A stretch of 64,000 nucleotides of DNA from Malaya genurostris (taxonomy: Eukaryota; Arthropoda; Insecta; Diptera; Culicidae). Of the stretch, positions 43,263 through 53,174 are shown in pieces. The stretch is taken from positions 297,524,314-297,588,313 of the forward strand of contig NC_080572.1 of assembly GCF_030247185.1 (NCBI RefSeq), given 5' to 3'. The notes under the pieces are model-generated. The model did not search any database, was not told the DNA's origin, and saw only the letters and a list, made by a program, of their open reading frames with translations. A program made the position numbers and the translations under genes. Position 1 is the stretch's first letter. Every line of letters starts with the position of its first letter.

Positions 43263-43373
43263 TAACAGGAGCGCAGCATTTTCAGTATGTCTCGAACACA
43301 CAGCAGGCGAACGTTTGAATGGTGCGTTTGAATTGGTGCAGCGATAACCTGCACTCCTGTTACTACTGCGTAA
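43263..43373. repeat. Short inverted repeat GTAACAGGAGcGCA
   Basis: GTAACAGGAGCGCAG at 43263 is mirrored by TGCACTCCTGTTAC at 43359-43372, about 80 bp apart. Only the left arm has a match at 38065. It may be a small foldback element or a duplicated module end. Confidence 0.6.
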
Positions 43374-44179
43374 GTTATTCAAGCTAAATTAGGTAATATT
43401 TTTTAATCAGCTGCATAATATTTTTAGTATCATTATAACTATTATTAATCACAACACTTGTTGCTTTTATTGATGATATTACTCTACCACCACGGTAGTG
43501 CCGAATAAATTTCGAATACATCACCACTTGTGATTTGAAAACAGAAAGGTTCAATTTTTGCTCGTCTCCGAATTCTTAACGTTCGTATCCGTACAATATT
43601 TTACAGTATTGTACAGTGTTTGATCGATGATTATTTTACCTGAAAATCACTTGTGAAAAATTTCATTCGCGATTTTTGATTTTTTTATTTTTACCCAATA
43701 CTGATACTTTTATAAACTTATATAATTTAAATTATGTTTACAAAAGAAGTGTGTGAAATAAAGAAAACTACAAACAACTAAGCGGAATACTTTCAATAAA
43801 GGGATCGTTAACGAATTAATACATGAAAGTGAACGATGAGGAACGCGTATGAATTGAGCTCACCAAATGATATAGTGTCGAAGAACGAAAATTAATATGA
43901 AGGGAGAAAACCTTCATCAATCCACCTAGTGGTGTAATGGTGTCTTTCTCATATTACTTATATTTTCAAAAATATCAAAAGAAGATTCTGTCAAGAAATT
44001 TATTTTCCAAATTTAATAAAATAAAGCTTGCTTCAGATAGAATTGGAACAAAGACAATTGCCTGTATTTCAGCTATTTATTATAGAATTCAAGATCTTTT
44101 TTATACAAATGTAGCGTTTTCTTCATACTTTTAAGAAAAAATACGGATAAAATTATTCATCACGGTTTCGAAGGAATTC

Positions 44180-45416
44180 TCAATTTTTTCCTGTAACACG
44201 GCTCATTAGGCGGCGCACACCTTCTTCGTCCATCGTTTTAGTTATCTTATTCCACCAGGTCGTCATCTGATTGATGTCTTTGACAACTTTTCCCTTTGCC
44301 TTGAGTCTCCTCTTCATAATTGCCCAGTATTTCTCAATAGGGCGGAACTGGGGGCAGTTGGGTGGGTTAAGGTTTTTCGGAACAAACTGGACCCCTTTCT
44401 CTGCATACCATTCTTGAACGACTTTGCTGTAATGACAGCTTGTCAAATCTGGCCAAAACATTACGGGATGGTCGTGGGATCGAATGAAAGACAAAATTAG
44501 TTTTTGGAGACACTCTTTTTGGTATAGTGCCGATGTCATTGTCTTATTTGTAACGAAAACTTTCGTTTTTTGCCACAGCTGCAAATGCCCTGCCAAATCA
44601 TAAATTTTCTTGCAAATTTGTCGGCAAAACCCAATTTAAATTTGACTGGAACATCCCCCCGAGCCGTTGCCAAGTAAAGTTTTTGATTTGGGATTTGCCC
44701 GAAGTCAGCCTTGACATACACAGAAAAAAAAGATGAAACTTACACGACATGTAAACCAATAGTACTATTAAACAGACTTCGGTTAAAACGAAAATCTGAT
44801 TTAAAACCATGATTGATGTAAAATTACATTGAAATGCATTTACTTTTTCATTGAACAAGGCTGTAATTTTACAAATCGCTTAGTTTTGTAATGTAACTTT
44901 CCATTCAATTTACCTGCTCCAAATATGTGCATGAAAATAAATGTAAATTCACAAAATATTTTTATCTGTGTAGGTTTCATCGTCCATCAGAAGACACCAG
45001 TCGAACTTGGTCAGCACCTGGTCATATAGTTTCCGAGCACAAATTTTGGCCACACTATTCTGTTTTATGGTCCGATTTATCTGTTTCCTAGCTCGATACG
45101 ACTTGATTCCTTCCCGGAGTCGAGTTCTCCTCACGGTACTATGGGCAGCACCGAATTTTCTGGCCAAATCACAGTCCGACAGATTAGGATTCTTCTTATT
45201 CGTCTTTAAAATCCTTCCACGCAGTTTCCGGTCGACAGTTCCACTCCGACGATTGGCTTGAGGCTTCCGAATCGTCGTCAATGTTTCCTTATACCGTTTG
45301 ATAACGCGCCATGCGGTATTTCTAGGCAATTTCAGCTGTTTAGCTAGCCTAGATGCAGACCGCAATGGATTTTCCAAATAACTGTGCACAATTTTTTCCC
45401 TTCTTTCGGTTTCCAT
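44180..45416 (-). pseudogene. ITmD37E transposase, broken by a MITE and a 1-base frameshift
   Basis: The reading starts at ATG 45416. N-terminal helix-turn-helix: LAKQLKLPRNTAWRVIKRYK (residues 24-43). Second domain: DLARKFGAAHSTVRRTRLRE (about 84-103). Catalytic domain: CLLMDDETY (first Asp, about 148), interrupted by the MITE; then VKADFGQIPNQKLYLATARG and KFMIWQGICSCGKK. A missing A in the A-run near 44572 shifts the frame; reading resumes with TKVFVTNKTMTSALYQKECL, MFWPDLTSCHYSK (second Asp) and RPIEKYWAIMKRRLK (Glu). Thirty-seven residues lie between Asp and Glu, giving DD37E. The end is at 44180. Apart from the two lesions it is open over about 345 residues. Confidence 0.92.
44719..44970. 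mobile_element. 252-bp MITE with CACAGA(T/A)AAAAA ends
   Basis: It is flanked by TA at 44717-44718 and 44971-44972. The ends CACAGAAAAAAAAGATG and (inverted) CACAGATAAAAATATTTTG form short inverted repeats. There is no coding capacity. It lies inside the codon following DDET of the transposase, so it is younger than the host element. TA targeting and size suggest a Tc1/mariner-mobilised MITE. Confidence 0.9.
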
Positions 45417-45965
45417 GTTGATTGTTTACAAAGTACAGTCGATTTGCGGAGTGTCAAAAATCATACGTGAAGCTGACAAAATTCCCGACACGTGGGCGCC
45501 AAGAGCTTCCAAATCCGTCAACCAGGAGCGCCACAATATGAACAAAAGTTTGTTGCAATTCTAAATGAAGCAAACCTTAAGGAACTTTCATTGGGTATGA
45601 TCTAACATTACCTTTTCAATTTATAAACAGTTATGGCAAGTTAATCAGAATTTTTCTTTATTTTGCATCGTCGCACTAAATGATTAAACACAATTTATCC
45701 TATAACTCCGGAAGCGGAAATCGGACTCGGATGAAATTAAACAGCAACCTATGAGATTATAGCAACTTTCATTTGATCCTAAGTTTGTGGAAATCTATCA
45801 AAGCATATCTGAAAAAATTGAGTGAGTCTCGTTTTTTGACCACTATTTCCGATACTTCCTGAACCGGGAACTGGGAACCGATATAGCTGAAGCCGGTTCG
45901 TTGTGAGCCAAATCTAGAAGAATTTTACCCATTTTTGCATCGTTGCTCTAAATGACGGAATTCAT

Positions 45966-46240
45966 GCCTTCTTTGGCACTGAATTTCACCATAATGCTCG
46001 TTCATACCAAACATTTAAGAAAACTCAATTTGGCGTTATTTGTGGTTATCTCATATTACTGAAAATTTTATCATGAGTTGCTTTTTTCAAATTTCCAATA
46101 ATATGAAGAAAAAATTATGTTGTTGCGTTGAATACAGAAAGAAATATCTTCGATTAAGTTCTGCCCATTTTTGTGCAGGGCAAATTTTTAAAAGGCGCCT
46201 CAAAGTAAAGCAAATCACGACAAAAATTTTGAATTATTTA
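45966..46240 (-). repeat. Family B repeat, reversed
   Basis: TTTGGCACTGAATTTCACC, 'CGTTCATACCAAACATTTAA', 'GTGGTTATCTCATATTACTG', AAAATTATGTTGTTGCG and AAAGGCGCCTCAAAGTAAAG. A second start-like piece (TCTCATATTACTGAAAATTT) recurs at 46240, a partial duplication of 46049-46070. Confidence 0.75.
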
Positions 46241-46714
46241 TCTCATATTACTGAAAATTTTATTATAAATTGCTGTACATATTTCCTGTATGTTGCTTCC
46301 TTAAAAACAACAAGAGATATTCAATTTTTTTTAATTATTTGCGTATTGACCTACTTATTTAATACACAAAATTGTCAAACCTTACCATGCATGCCTCAAA
46401 TGTAGCTGTCAAAATAAGAATAATATTTCATATGATGCGTCTTCAGACACTTAAAAATAAAAGACACAAATATTTTTTTTATGTGTTAATAGATGTTATA
46501 TTGTGTCATCACCGATGAAATTACGGCATGCTTGCATTTACTTCAAGCGTAAATTTGATTTTTTCTTAGAATGTATGATTTATTTTGTCCATTACTGTAT
46601 TTATCCTTTGATGATATTTATGCAGAAATGTCATATTGATAATGTCATAATGATATAATCCTATGCGCATTCAATTCAATCCTGTCAATGCCCTTTAAAT
46701 AAAATCAAAGATAA

Positions 46715-46800
46715 GTGCGCGGGGTTAGTAATCGAACCCAGGTGGACTGCGTGAAAGACATCGACTAGCCCATCACACTATTCCCGTCCGCAGCTTTGAT
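46715..46800 (-). mobile_element. tRNA-derived SINE head, reversed
   Basis: Read on the minus strand: a TGATGGGCTAGTCGATG region resembling an A box, then CCTGGGTTCGATTACTAACC resembling a B box (GGTTCGANNCC), 33-40 bp apart. The expected SINE tail towards 46680 is AT-rich (ATTTAAAG). I do not call it a functional tRNA: no acceptor stem pairs. Confidence 0.55.
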
Positions 46801-47515
46801 ACTTATCCCTGTCTACTGAACATGTGTGGTCAAACCAGTACCATAGATTTTACCATCACAAATCATTTTGGTACGATTAGTTCTCCATCACTACGAAATA
46901 TCGTTGTAGTGATCTCATCTTGATCCTGATACTACTCGAGTTTCATGAGCTCTGTGTGTATCATTTATGGCTTTAAAGTGGCAAGTTGATATCCCCGGCA
47001 TTCGTTCCAAATTATTATCATTAACCGAGCTGTCATAAATCAACTACACTCAGCTGCTGTCTGGTGAAATAGCTAGAATCGGATTTTTTTCATTTCATTT
47101 CTGCAAACAAGAAACTGTTGACAATTCAGAACACATTCAGCGTTCGTCGCCTGCTTTCGAGACAGTCCGTGCCGTGCCGTGCGCGTCACAGATGCTCAGT
47201 TAGCTTCCCGTTAAAATGTCACCGAAGACTTGTTTGCATTCAAAGTACCTAATCATTATCGCCTCTCGTCCTCACGCCTGTTTTGCCACCCGTCGTCACG
47301 CCTGTCGAGTGACCAGCGTTGCGATGAAAGATCACATCATAATCATGCCAAACTGGCTTTCTATCGCAGATTTGCCGGTTGCCACTTCGCAATCACTTCT
47401 CGATCCGACGACGATCAGTGAGGGAGATGTTTGTATAAACCAAACACCAATGCATGTGTGGAAACATAGTCCGACATACGATCGTAAATATTACAATTCA
47501 TAAATAAATCACGCG
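46801..47515 (+). other. Unique region with a 95-codon open frame of unknown nature
   Basis: An ATG in good context (GTTAAAATGTC, 47216) opens 95 codons (MSPKTCLHSKYLIIIASRPH, later MPNWLSIADLPVATSQSLLD) to a stop at 47501-47503. The preceding 80 bp are GC-richer and contain CATTCAGCGTTCGTC, a weak initiator-like word. No domain, and a second frame (63 codons) overlaps. It could be a first exon, but no strong donor follows. Confidence 0.2.
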
Positions 47516-48630
47516 TCTTTATTAGTCGCCGGGGTGTCGCAAAGAGTATGGATTTCACTGAATCGTATGCAAACATCGGGGCTTGAATTTGTTTGTTTTG
47601 TACGAACCTGTCCGTCTGAACACGATCCCTAAACGAACGCCAATGAGTAACACTTCTACTGCTCTGGAAAGGTTCTTTTGTTTGAGAGCGTGTGAGAATC
47701 ACAGACAAAGGCATAATATTTTATTTTCTGAACAAAATATTGACATTAGGTAACAGATTTCCTGAATAAATATGCAACTGTTCATTTTGGAAATTGAGCT
47801 CTCGTCTACGTTAGAACCTGGTAAATGTTTTCTTTCCATATTTCATGATATGATGAATTCTATGTACAGTAGGATGCTAATCTTACCTATCAAAACACGC
47901 GTCTTGTTTAAAGAACTTTTACATTCTTTATAAAGCATCTGCTACTCACTCGTGCAATTTGGTAAGATGATTGTGAGGTCACCTAGTATTTTGAGCGCAT
48001 GCTAATCATAAATCTATTCACTGATGTTTCCAATGAAATCTAATTCCAGTTTTCTTGTTCTTTTCCAGGTAAATTTCTGCAATGATAATAACAGAACGGT
48101 AGGAATTAAGTATTCACGTACACAACGAACGTTTAAAAAAGGGTATTTTCATTCAAGGTTGGGCCGTTTACTTCAATAAAATTGCATGAATTGCCTTGAG
48201 TTGATGATTCTGAAAATAGGGCACTGATATTATATGCCAATTGCCATATTTTTGAGTCCGGCATTTGAAAACTTGATGTAAAAGTAGGCTCCTTTTACTA
48301 GTGTTCGTACAGTAAAAGTCGATTCTTTTCAAAACAGAAGTTTTTTTGTATGATACAGCGAAACTAAAATCAGATGTAGACGATTGTGAGGGTTTTGACG
48401 GAATTGGTTCGTTTCATTTGTTCACATCTCCTATTACTGGAAGACAATTTTGTGGAAATTGATTTGAGTATCAGGAGCTTCTCGGTTAATACTTCCAAAG
48501 TTTCCGAAACCGAGAAATGGGCTCCATTTCCGTCCAAGAAAATTATAATTCCCTTCGATTGGTCCGTTGATATTTTGAAAACCCTTAACTCCGGAACCGA
48601 ACTACCATAAAAAGAAAACCTACTGGATCT
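47516..48630. other. No gene recognised
   Basis: AT-rich with only short spurious frames. No repeat ends recognised. Confidence 0.4.
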
Positions 48631-48632
48631 AT

Positions 48633-48846
48633 TGGGAGTACAAATTAGTACGGTCCGTTTTCGAAAGATGGCTCTGGCTGTTATGAATATTGAACAGTAA
48701 CATGCTGATGTCGATAGTTTCAAAAGGTTAGACATCTGTCATTAATATTCAGTTCAGGAAAAATCAGTAACTAGCTATGGACGAGATTTTGATTCATGTC
48801 TCGATTCTTTTTATTTTGAAATAAATGCATTTTTGACCCAAAAAAC
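48633..48846 (+). mobile_element. mariner internal-deletion derivative, about 214 bp
   Basis: Left end: TTGGGAGTACAAATTAGTAC, then GGTCCG. After a short scrambled centre the right part (48765-48846) reads GTAACTAGCTATGGACGAGA, TTTATTTTGAAATAAATGC and ends in GACCCAAAAAACG. This right part is the inverse of the 3' end beside the relics at 51.38-51.47 kb, so both come from one mariner family. The last bases abut the next family C copy. Confidence 0.65.
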
Positions 48847-50015
48847 GTGTTTAATCCACCTAGCAGTGAGATGATACCTATTTTTATCAATCCGCATGTG
48901 TTTTTTGCATGAATATTCTTCGGTGTTTAAGTTTTCATGACATTATTTTAATGACCCTCGTTTTAAGCGACAATTTGAGATTTTAATCACTCATTACTCT
49001 GTAATGTCGAAACTGCAAATCGGATCGAATTTGAATCTAGAAGTGTGATAATCGATTAAACATGCCATGATATGTAAGTTCCACTCTAGAGTTTACGGTA
49101 ATTTAAGGTACTTCCAGAGCCGGTATTCAGGAACCAGCATAACCCAAACCGATTCGTATGGCCATATGACGAATAAATTACAACAGTTTTGAGTTCAACT
49201 TTGAAGCTTTTCGGGATTGTCATCTTCTATATCGGTTTGAATTTTAAAAATTCATCATCATGTAATTCGAGAACCGGAAGTCATAATTGGATAAAATAAT
49301 TAATTTTTGTATATAAGTTTGTTTTAATTAAAATTTTTGTTTTCTGAAATTTGATTAGGCTTTTTTTGAGAAAACGATTGAGCTTTGAGAAACGATTTTA
49401 TACTGGAACCGGAATTCTAAAAGCGGTATGGCCGAAGTCAGATAAATTCACCTGAGTAGCTGTACACTTTACATTTGTTTCAAAACATTTGAAAATCAGT
49501 TAAGACATCTTTGAGAGATCATAGCACGAATTAAATTTTTAGGTGCCTTCTGATCGACAACTGAATACCACTAAAACTGAAAAAAGTTAATTTTTTTATC
49601 GACTATCCAAATCTGCTAACCCGATAAACCTGATTAAATTATGTGGAATAGACATTTTTATACAATCCCCGAAACCGGAAGTTGGATCTGACTGAAAAGC
49701 AAGATGTTTTATAGAACTTTGAAACTTTTCATTTGAATCTTAGATGATTCTTAGATTTCATTTGCATCTTAGATCGGTTCAGCCATCTTCAAGAAAAATG
49801 AGTTACACAATTTTGATTTCGTTTCACATATCATCCTGTAGTTCCGAAACCAGAGGTCGGAACCAAACATAATGCAGGAACTTTGTTCGGGAGCATACGA
49901 CTTTTCGTATGAATCTGAATTTGTAGAAAAGAAATTTTCCGAGAAAATTAATTGAAGTTATTTGTCACACACGCATTTGCTGATCTCGACGAACTGATTC
50001 GAATGGTATATGGAT
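48847..50015 (-). repeat. Family C repeat, highly decayed long copy
   Basis: It starts TTTAATCCACCTAGCAGTGA and shows reversed monomers with GAGAACCGGAAGTCATAATT (49266), CCCCGAAACCGGAAGTTGGA (49667) and TTCCGAAACCAGAGGTCGGA (49840). It closes with 'GATCTCGACGAACTGATTCG' and AATGGTATATGGATG. Confidence 0.6.
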
Positions 50016-50424
50016 GTTATGTTGTTCCAGCATTTATTGCTGTAAGTAGTTTAAAACAAAATAATTAAAAAAAATTCTGCCATCATCTGGTTTATATATG
50101 TCATATTCGAACGATTATGTTGCCAAAAACGAGCCGTGCCAAAATCGGTCCGAGGCTAAATGTCACGAAAAAGAATGCTGTACACAATCCTTTTGGTTCT
50201 TAGAAACAATTGTATGTAACAGTATAAAAAATCGTGTTTTCCGTTGCTCCCAAGCATTTCTTTGTCATACAGCGCTCAAAACTCCTACTGCTGGAATAGG
50301 GGGAAAAGTCGCTTACAGAAAAATTTCGATATCTCCGTTAAAAATGGACGGATTTTAACAATCTATGGCTTGTTGGATAGGTATTACCGTGCGGAATCTA
50401 AGTCTGAAAACATATTCTGTTTTC

Positions 50425-50770
50425 AAGGTCAATTGTGACAGATACTGTCAAAAAACTGAAAATTTTGACATAAAACTTTGTATAACTCAAAAAGTAAACA
50501 TCCGATCTCAAAACCATTCAATAGCGTTTTGGGTGACGGGGAGACCTTTCATTTGCGACTAGTTTGATGAAAATCGGTCCAGCCATTTCTGAGATCTCGA
50601 CCTCTTAGTTGACAACACACATACGGACACACACACATACACACACACACAGACATTTGCTCAGTTCGTCGAGCTGAATCGATTGGTATATGTCATTCGG
50701 CCCTCCGGGCCTCGGAAAAATTTTCGAAAGTTTGAGCGAATTCTATACCTATTTTTTATATATATAAAAA
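50425..50770 (-). repeat. Family C-related repeat with a distinct monomer
   Basis: It shares the terminal block (CACAGACATTTGCTCAGTTC, GTCGAGCTGAATCGATTGG, TATATGTCATTCGGCCCTCC) with family C. Its interior differs: 'CATCCGATCTCAAAACCATT' and 'ACGGGGAGACCTTTCATTTG', with no CCGGTTCCGG core. It ends in a TTTTTTATATATATAAAAATAGG hairpin, so it looks like a sister subfamily. Confidence 0.6.
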
Positions 50771-50784
50771 TAGGTAAAAAAACG

Positions 50785-50815
50785 GACAGAATTAATTTGT
50801 ACTTCCAGGAATTTT
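50785..50815 (-). repeat. Isolated mariner terminal repeat
   Basis: AACGGACAGAATTAATTTGT+ACTTCC is the inverse of the TTGGGAGTACAAATTAATTC-type end at 48633 and 51066. It is a solo end with no transposase attached. Confidence 0.6.
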
Positions 50816-51059
50816 ATGAAAATCTGTCCAGTCGTTTCTGAGAAATACGACTGAAATCATTTGACGCCCATTTCGATCTCTACGACCTTAGTCGAAGATT
50901 ATACGACAACCAGATTTTCGGGTTTCGATTGAAAAGATTCATTTCTGGCTGATTTATTCACACAAGAACAATCAAAATGTAAGGGATCTCGACAAGGTCG
51001 TAGAGTCATCAAATGATTTCAGTCGAATTTCTCAGAAACGGCTGGATAGATTTTCAAAA

Positions 51060-51375
51060 AATTCTTGGGAGTACAAATTAATTCGGTCTAATCTTTCTCA
51101 CTTCTCAGGTAATTTTCGAATTCCGTCTCGGAAAAATGTCTCGTCATTTGGGGTGATCCAAGTTTGAAGCCAATTTTTGATTTCTGCGAAAGCAGTAAAC
51201 CGATGGCCATCAGAATCAGAAGGAGCAATGTCAGGAGAATACGGCGGGTGCTGGGCAAAATGTCCCACTTAAGCATGTTCAAATATTTTTTCACGACTAT
51301 TGCGACATGAGGCCGAGCGTTGTCATGCAGGAAAATAACTTTACCATGTCTTTGCTTGTATTCCGGCCATTATTG
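51060..51375 (-). pseudogene. mariner DD34D-type 3' relic, first of two in tandem
   Basis: Minus strand: EYKQRHGKVIFLHDNARPHV (second catalytic Asp), AIVVKKYLNMLKWDILP, then after a frameshift HPPYSPDIAPSD (third Asp), IKNWLQTWITPNDETFFRDG and IRKLPEK. A GAGTACAAATTAATTCGGTC end lies just 3' of it (51068-51088), so the 3' half of the element is present. The N-terminal two thirds is missing. Confidence 0.85.
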
Positions 51376-51790
51376 AAAGTACAAATTCATTCGTCCGTTT
51401 TTTGGAGACAAAAATGCATTTATTTCAAAATAAAAAGAATCGAAAGATTAATCAAAATCTCATCCATTGCTAGTTACTAATTCCCACCTCTCAGGCGTAT
51501 TCCGTCTCGAAAAAATGGCCTGTTTTTTGAGGTGAGACAATTTTATATTTCTACGAAAGAAGTCGTGCTGCATCCATCGGAACAACCACTAATCAGAAGG
51601 GGCAATGTCTGGAGAATACGGCGGGTACGGCAAAAATGTCCCACTTGAGCCTCACCAAATATTTTCTCATAACCTTTGCGACATGAGGCCGAGCGTTGTC
51701 ATACAGGAGAACAATTTTATCATGTCTTTGCTTTTGTTCCGGCCGTTCATCTCGTAATGTACGGCTCAAACACATCAATTGAAGTTTGAA
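51376..51790 (-). pseudogene. mariner DD34D-type 3' relic, second tandem copy
   Basis: Minus strand from 51790: LSRTLRDERPEQKQRHDKIV, LLYDNARPHVAKVMRKYLVR (second Asp), LKWDIFAVPAVFSRHCPF (frame-shifted third block). It is followed by a 3' untranslated part (TTTATTTTGAAATAAATGC) and an end GTACAAATTCATTCGTCCG at 51380. It has the same orientation and same 5' truncation zone as its neighbour, so duplication or targeted re-insertion is possible. Confidence 0.85.
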
Positions 51791-52057
51791 AACTGTATAA
51801 ACCTGTCAACGATGATGGCTTTAAACAAACAGTACCAAAAGGTACCCAACACAGTGACTCAAAAAGCAATGAAGGCATAAAAATAATGTTCACAACAATG
51901 ACTATGACAGCCCGTTTCTTATTAGTTAGAGTCTATCCATGTCACTTTGACCGCACAGGCTCAAGTCACTTGATTACATTGATCCGAAAATTACTAACAT
52001 CTATCATGCGCTCGGAATACTAGGTTTTTCTTGCCAACAAAAGATTGTTACTGCTTT

Positions 52058-53110
52058 AGGTAAAGACTGTCCCAGAAAGTATGGACGCAACCAAAAACCG
52101 CTGCCATTTCGCAATGGTTCAGAATCTGTCAATTTTTATGGCTGCGGCCGGTTTAGTTTGTTTCGAAATACGTGGACTGTCACTGAGAAAAATAGCAAAA
52201 ATGGAAGGAGTAAGTGAAAAAGCCGTGCGAAATGCAATCAGGAAGTTCGGTGAGATTAAACCTTTGAGGATAAAACGAAAACGGGTCGAAAAAAGGTCCT
52301 AATTACTCTAAGTTGGATAAACGTGGATTGAAGGCGTTCGAGCAAAAAAAGGAGGTTTCAGTTCGAGATGTGGCCAAAAAGTGGGCATTTCGAAGTCAAA
52401 TGTTCTTCGTGCTAAAGAACGTTTGAATCTTCGAACCTATAGGAAGCAGAAACAACCAAAACGTAGTCCGAAACAAGAAGCATCGATCAGGCCGAGAGTT
52501 CAAAAGCTGTACAATACGATTCTTGCTGGAAATTTGAACTGCATAATCATGGACGATGAAACCTACGTGAAACTCGATTACAAATCCTTGCCGGGACCAC
52601 AATATTATACGGTGCGAGAAGGGCAAGTGTTAAACCAGTCCGAGACATAGATTGAAGTCGAAAAATTTGGTAAGAAAGCTATGGTCTGGCAAGCAATTTG
52701 TAGCTGCGGTAAGATTTCGAAACCCTTCATCATCACTGCTTCAATGAACAGCGAAATATACATCAAGGAATGTTTACAAAAACGACTTCTACCCATGATT
52801 CGAAGCCACAAGGAACCTGTTGTCTTCTGGCCAGATCTTGCTTCTTGCCACTACTCGAAATCAACGGTAGAATAGTATACTACCAAAAATGTCACCTTCG
52901 TCCCAAAAGACATGAATCCACCAAATTGCTCACAACTTCGACCAATTGAGGAATTTTGGGCATTCAACAGTTCAAAAAAGATTGGAAAAAAGTGTCAAAA
53001 CTTGTCGTCAAGAAGTCTGTACGGAAGTTAATGAGGAACGTTCGCAAGAAGGTGCACCAGCTAGTCTACAACGGCTAAGTAGCAAATGTTGAGAATAATA
53101 TTCTGTTGTT
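52058..53110 (+). pseudogene. DD37E (ITmD37E-like) transposase relic, second lineage
   Basis: The element end AAAGACTGTCCCAGAAAGTA+TGGACGCAACC (52063-52095) precedes decayed coding sequence. It reads LSLRKIAKMEGVSEKAVRNA (first helix-turn-helix), then a frameshift near 52300, VGISKSNVLRAKERLNLRTY (second helix-turn-helix region), IIMDDETYVKLDYKSLPG (first Asp), KAMVWQAICSCGKISKPF, VVFWPDLASCHYSK (second Asp), PPNCSQLRPIEEFWAF (Glu; 37 residues from the Asp). Premature stops occur at 52648, 52873 and after 53025. It is clearly diverged from the 44-45.4 kb copy. The right end was not found. Confidence 0.88.
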
Positions 53111-53174
53111 GTAGTCTAATATTATCAGTATATCGAATAAAATTTGATTATCTAACACTTGTGAATTATTTACA

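Larger units (their letters stand above)
40775..43385 (+). repeat. Family A repeat, plus-strand copy interrupted by family C
   Basis: Left part 40775-40985: GTGTGAGTTTCGCTTCAAAC, TGGTCGTTTGCATTGGAAG, stem AGCCATTctAATGGCT at 40924-40939, ending GCAAATCGAAGGTAAAA. The right part resumes at 42507: CATCAGTTTAGTGCAAATC, ATCCCGTGCAGCATGTTGAT, GATTTGGAATGGCGCC, CCAAAAGTAACGTAAAG, and a block with GTAACAGGAGCGCAGCATTT (43260). The uninterrupted copy at 24.77 kb reads straight through the junction as AAGGTACAAATCATCAGTTTAG, fixing the insertion point. Confidence 0.75.
44024..45577 (-). mobile_element. ITmD37E (DD37E) transposon, 1554 bp including a nested MITE
   Basis: It is flanked by TA at 44022-44023 and 45578-45579. 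The ends are imperfect inverted repeats: AAGCTTGCTTCAGATAGAAT left and, reading inward, AAGGTTTGCTTCATTTAGAA right, matching about 26 of 31 positions. Removing the 252-bp MITE and one TA leaves 1300 bp, normal for this mosquito-associated family. It contains one transposase gene on the minus strand. Confidence 0.9.
43912..45965 (-). repeat. Family C repeat interrupted by an ITmD37E element
   Basis: Left part 43912-44023: TCAATCCACCTAGTGGTGTA, ATGGTGTCTTTCTCATATTA, AAGATTCTGTCAAGAAATT. Right part 45578-45965: AAGGAACTTTCATTGGGTAT, 'CATCGTCGCACTAAATGATT', 'AACTCCGGAAGCGGAAATCGG', 'GAACCGGGAACTGGG'. The uninterrupted copy at 18160-18298, read in reverse, aligns through the junction (AATAAAATAAG-AAACTTTC), confirming the insertion site and a TA duplication. 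Confidence 0.85.

Noticed and set aside
46715..46800. Functional tRNA gene
   Set aside because: A- and B-box-like words exist, but no acceptor stem or anticodon arm pairs convincingly. Better called a SINE head.
48370..48735. 121-codon minus-strand frame
   Set aside because: It overlaps the end of a mariner derivative and has no similarity to the transposase. Spurious.
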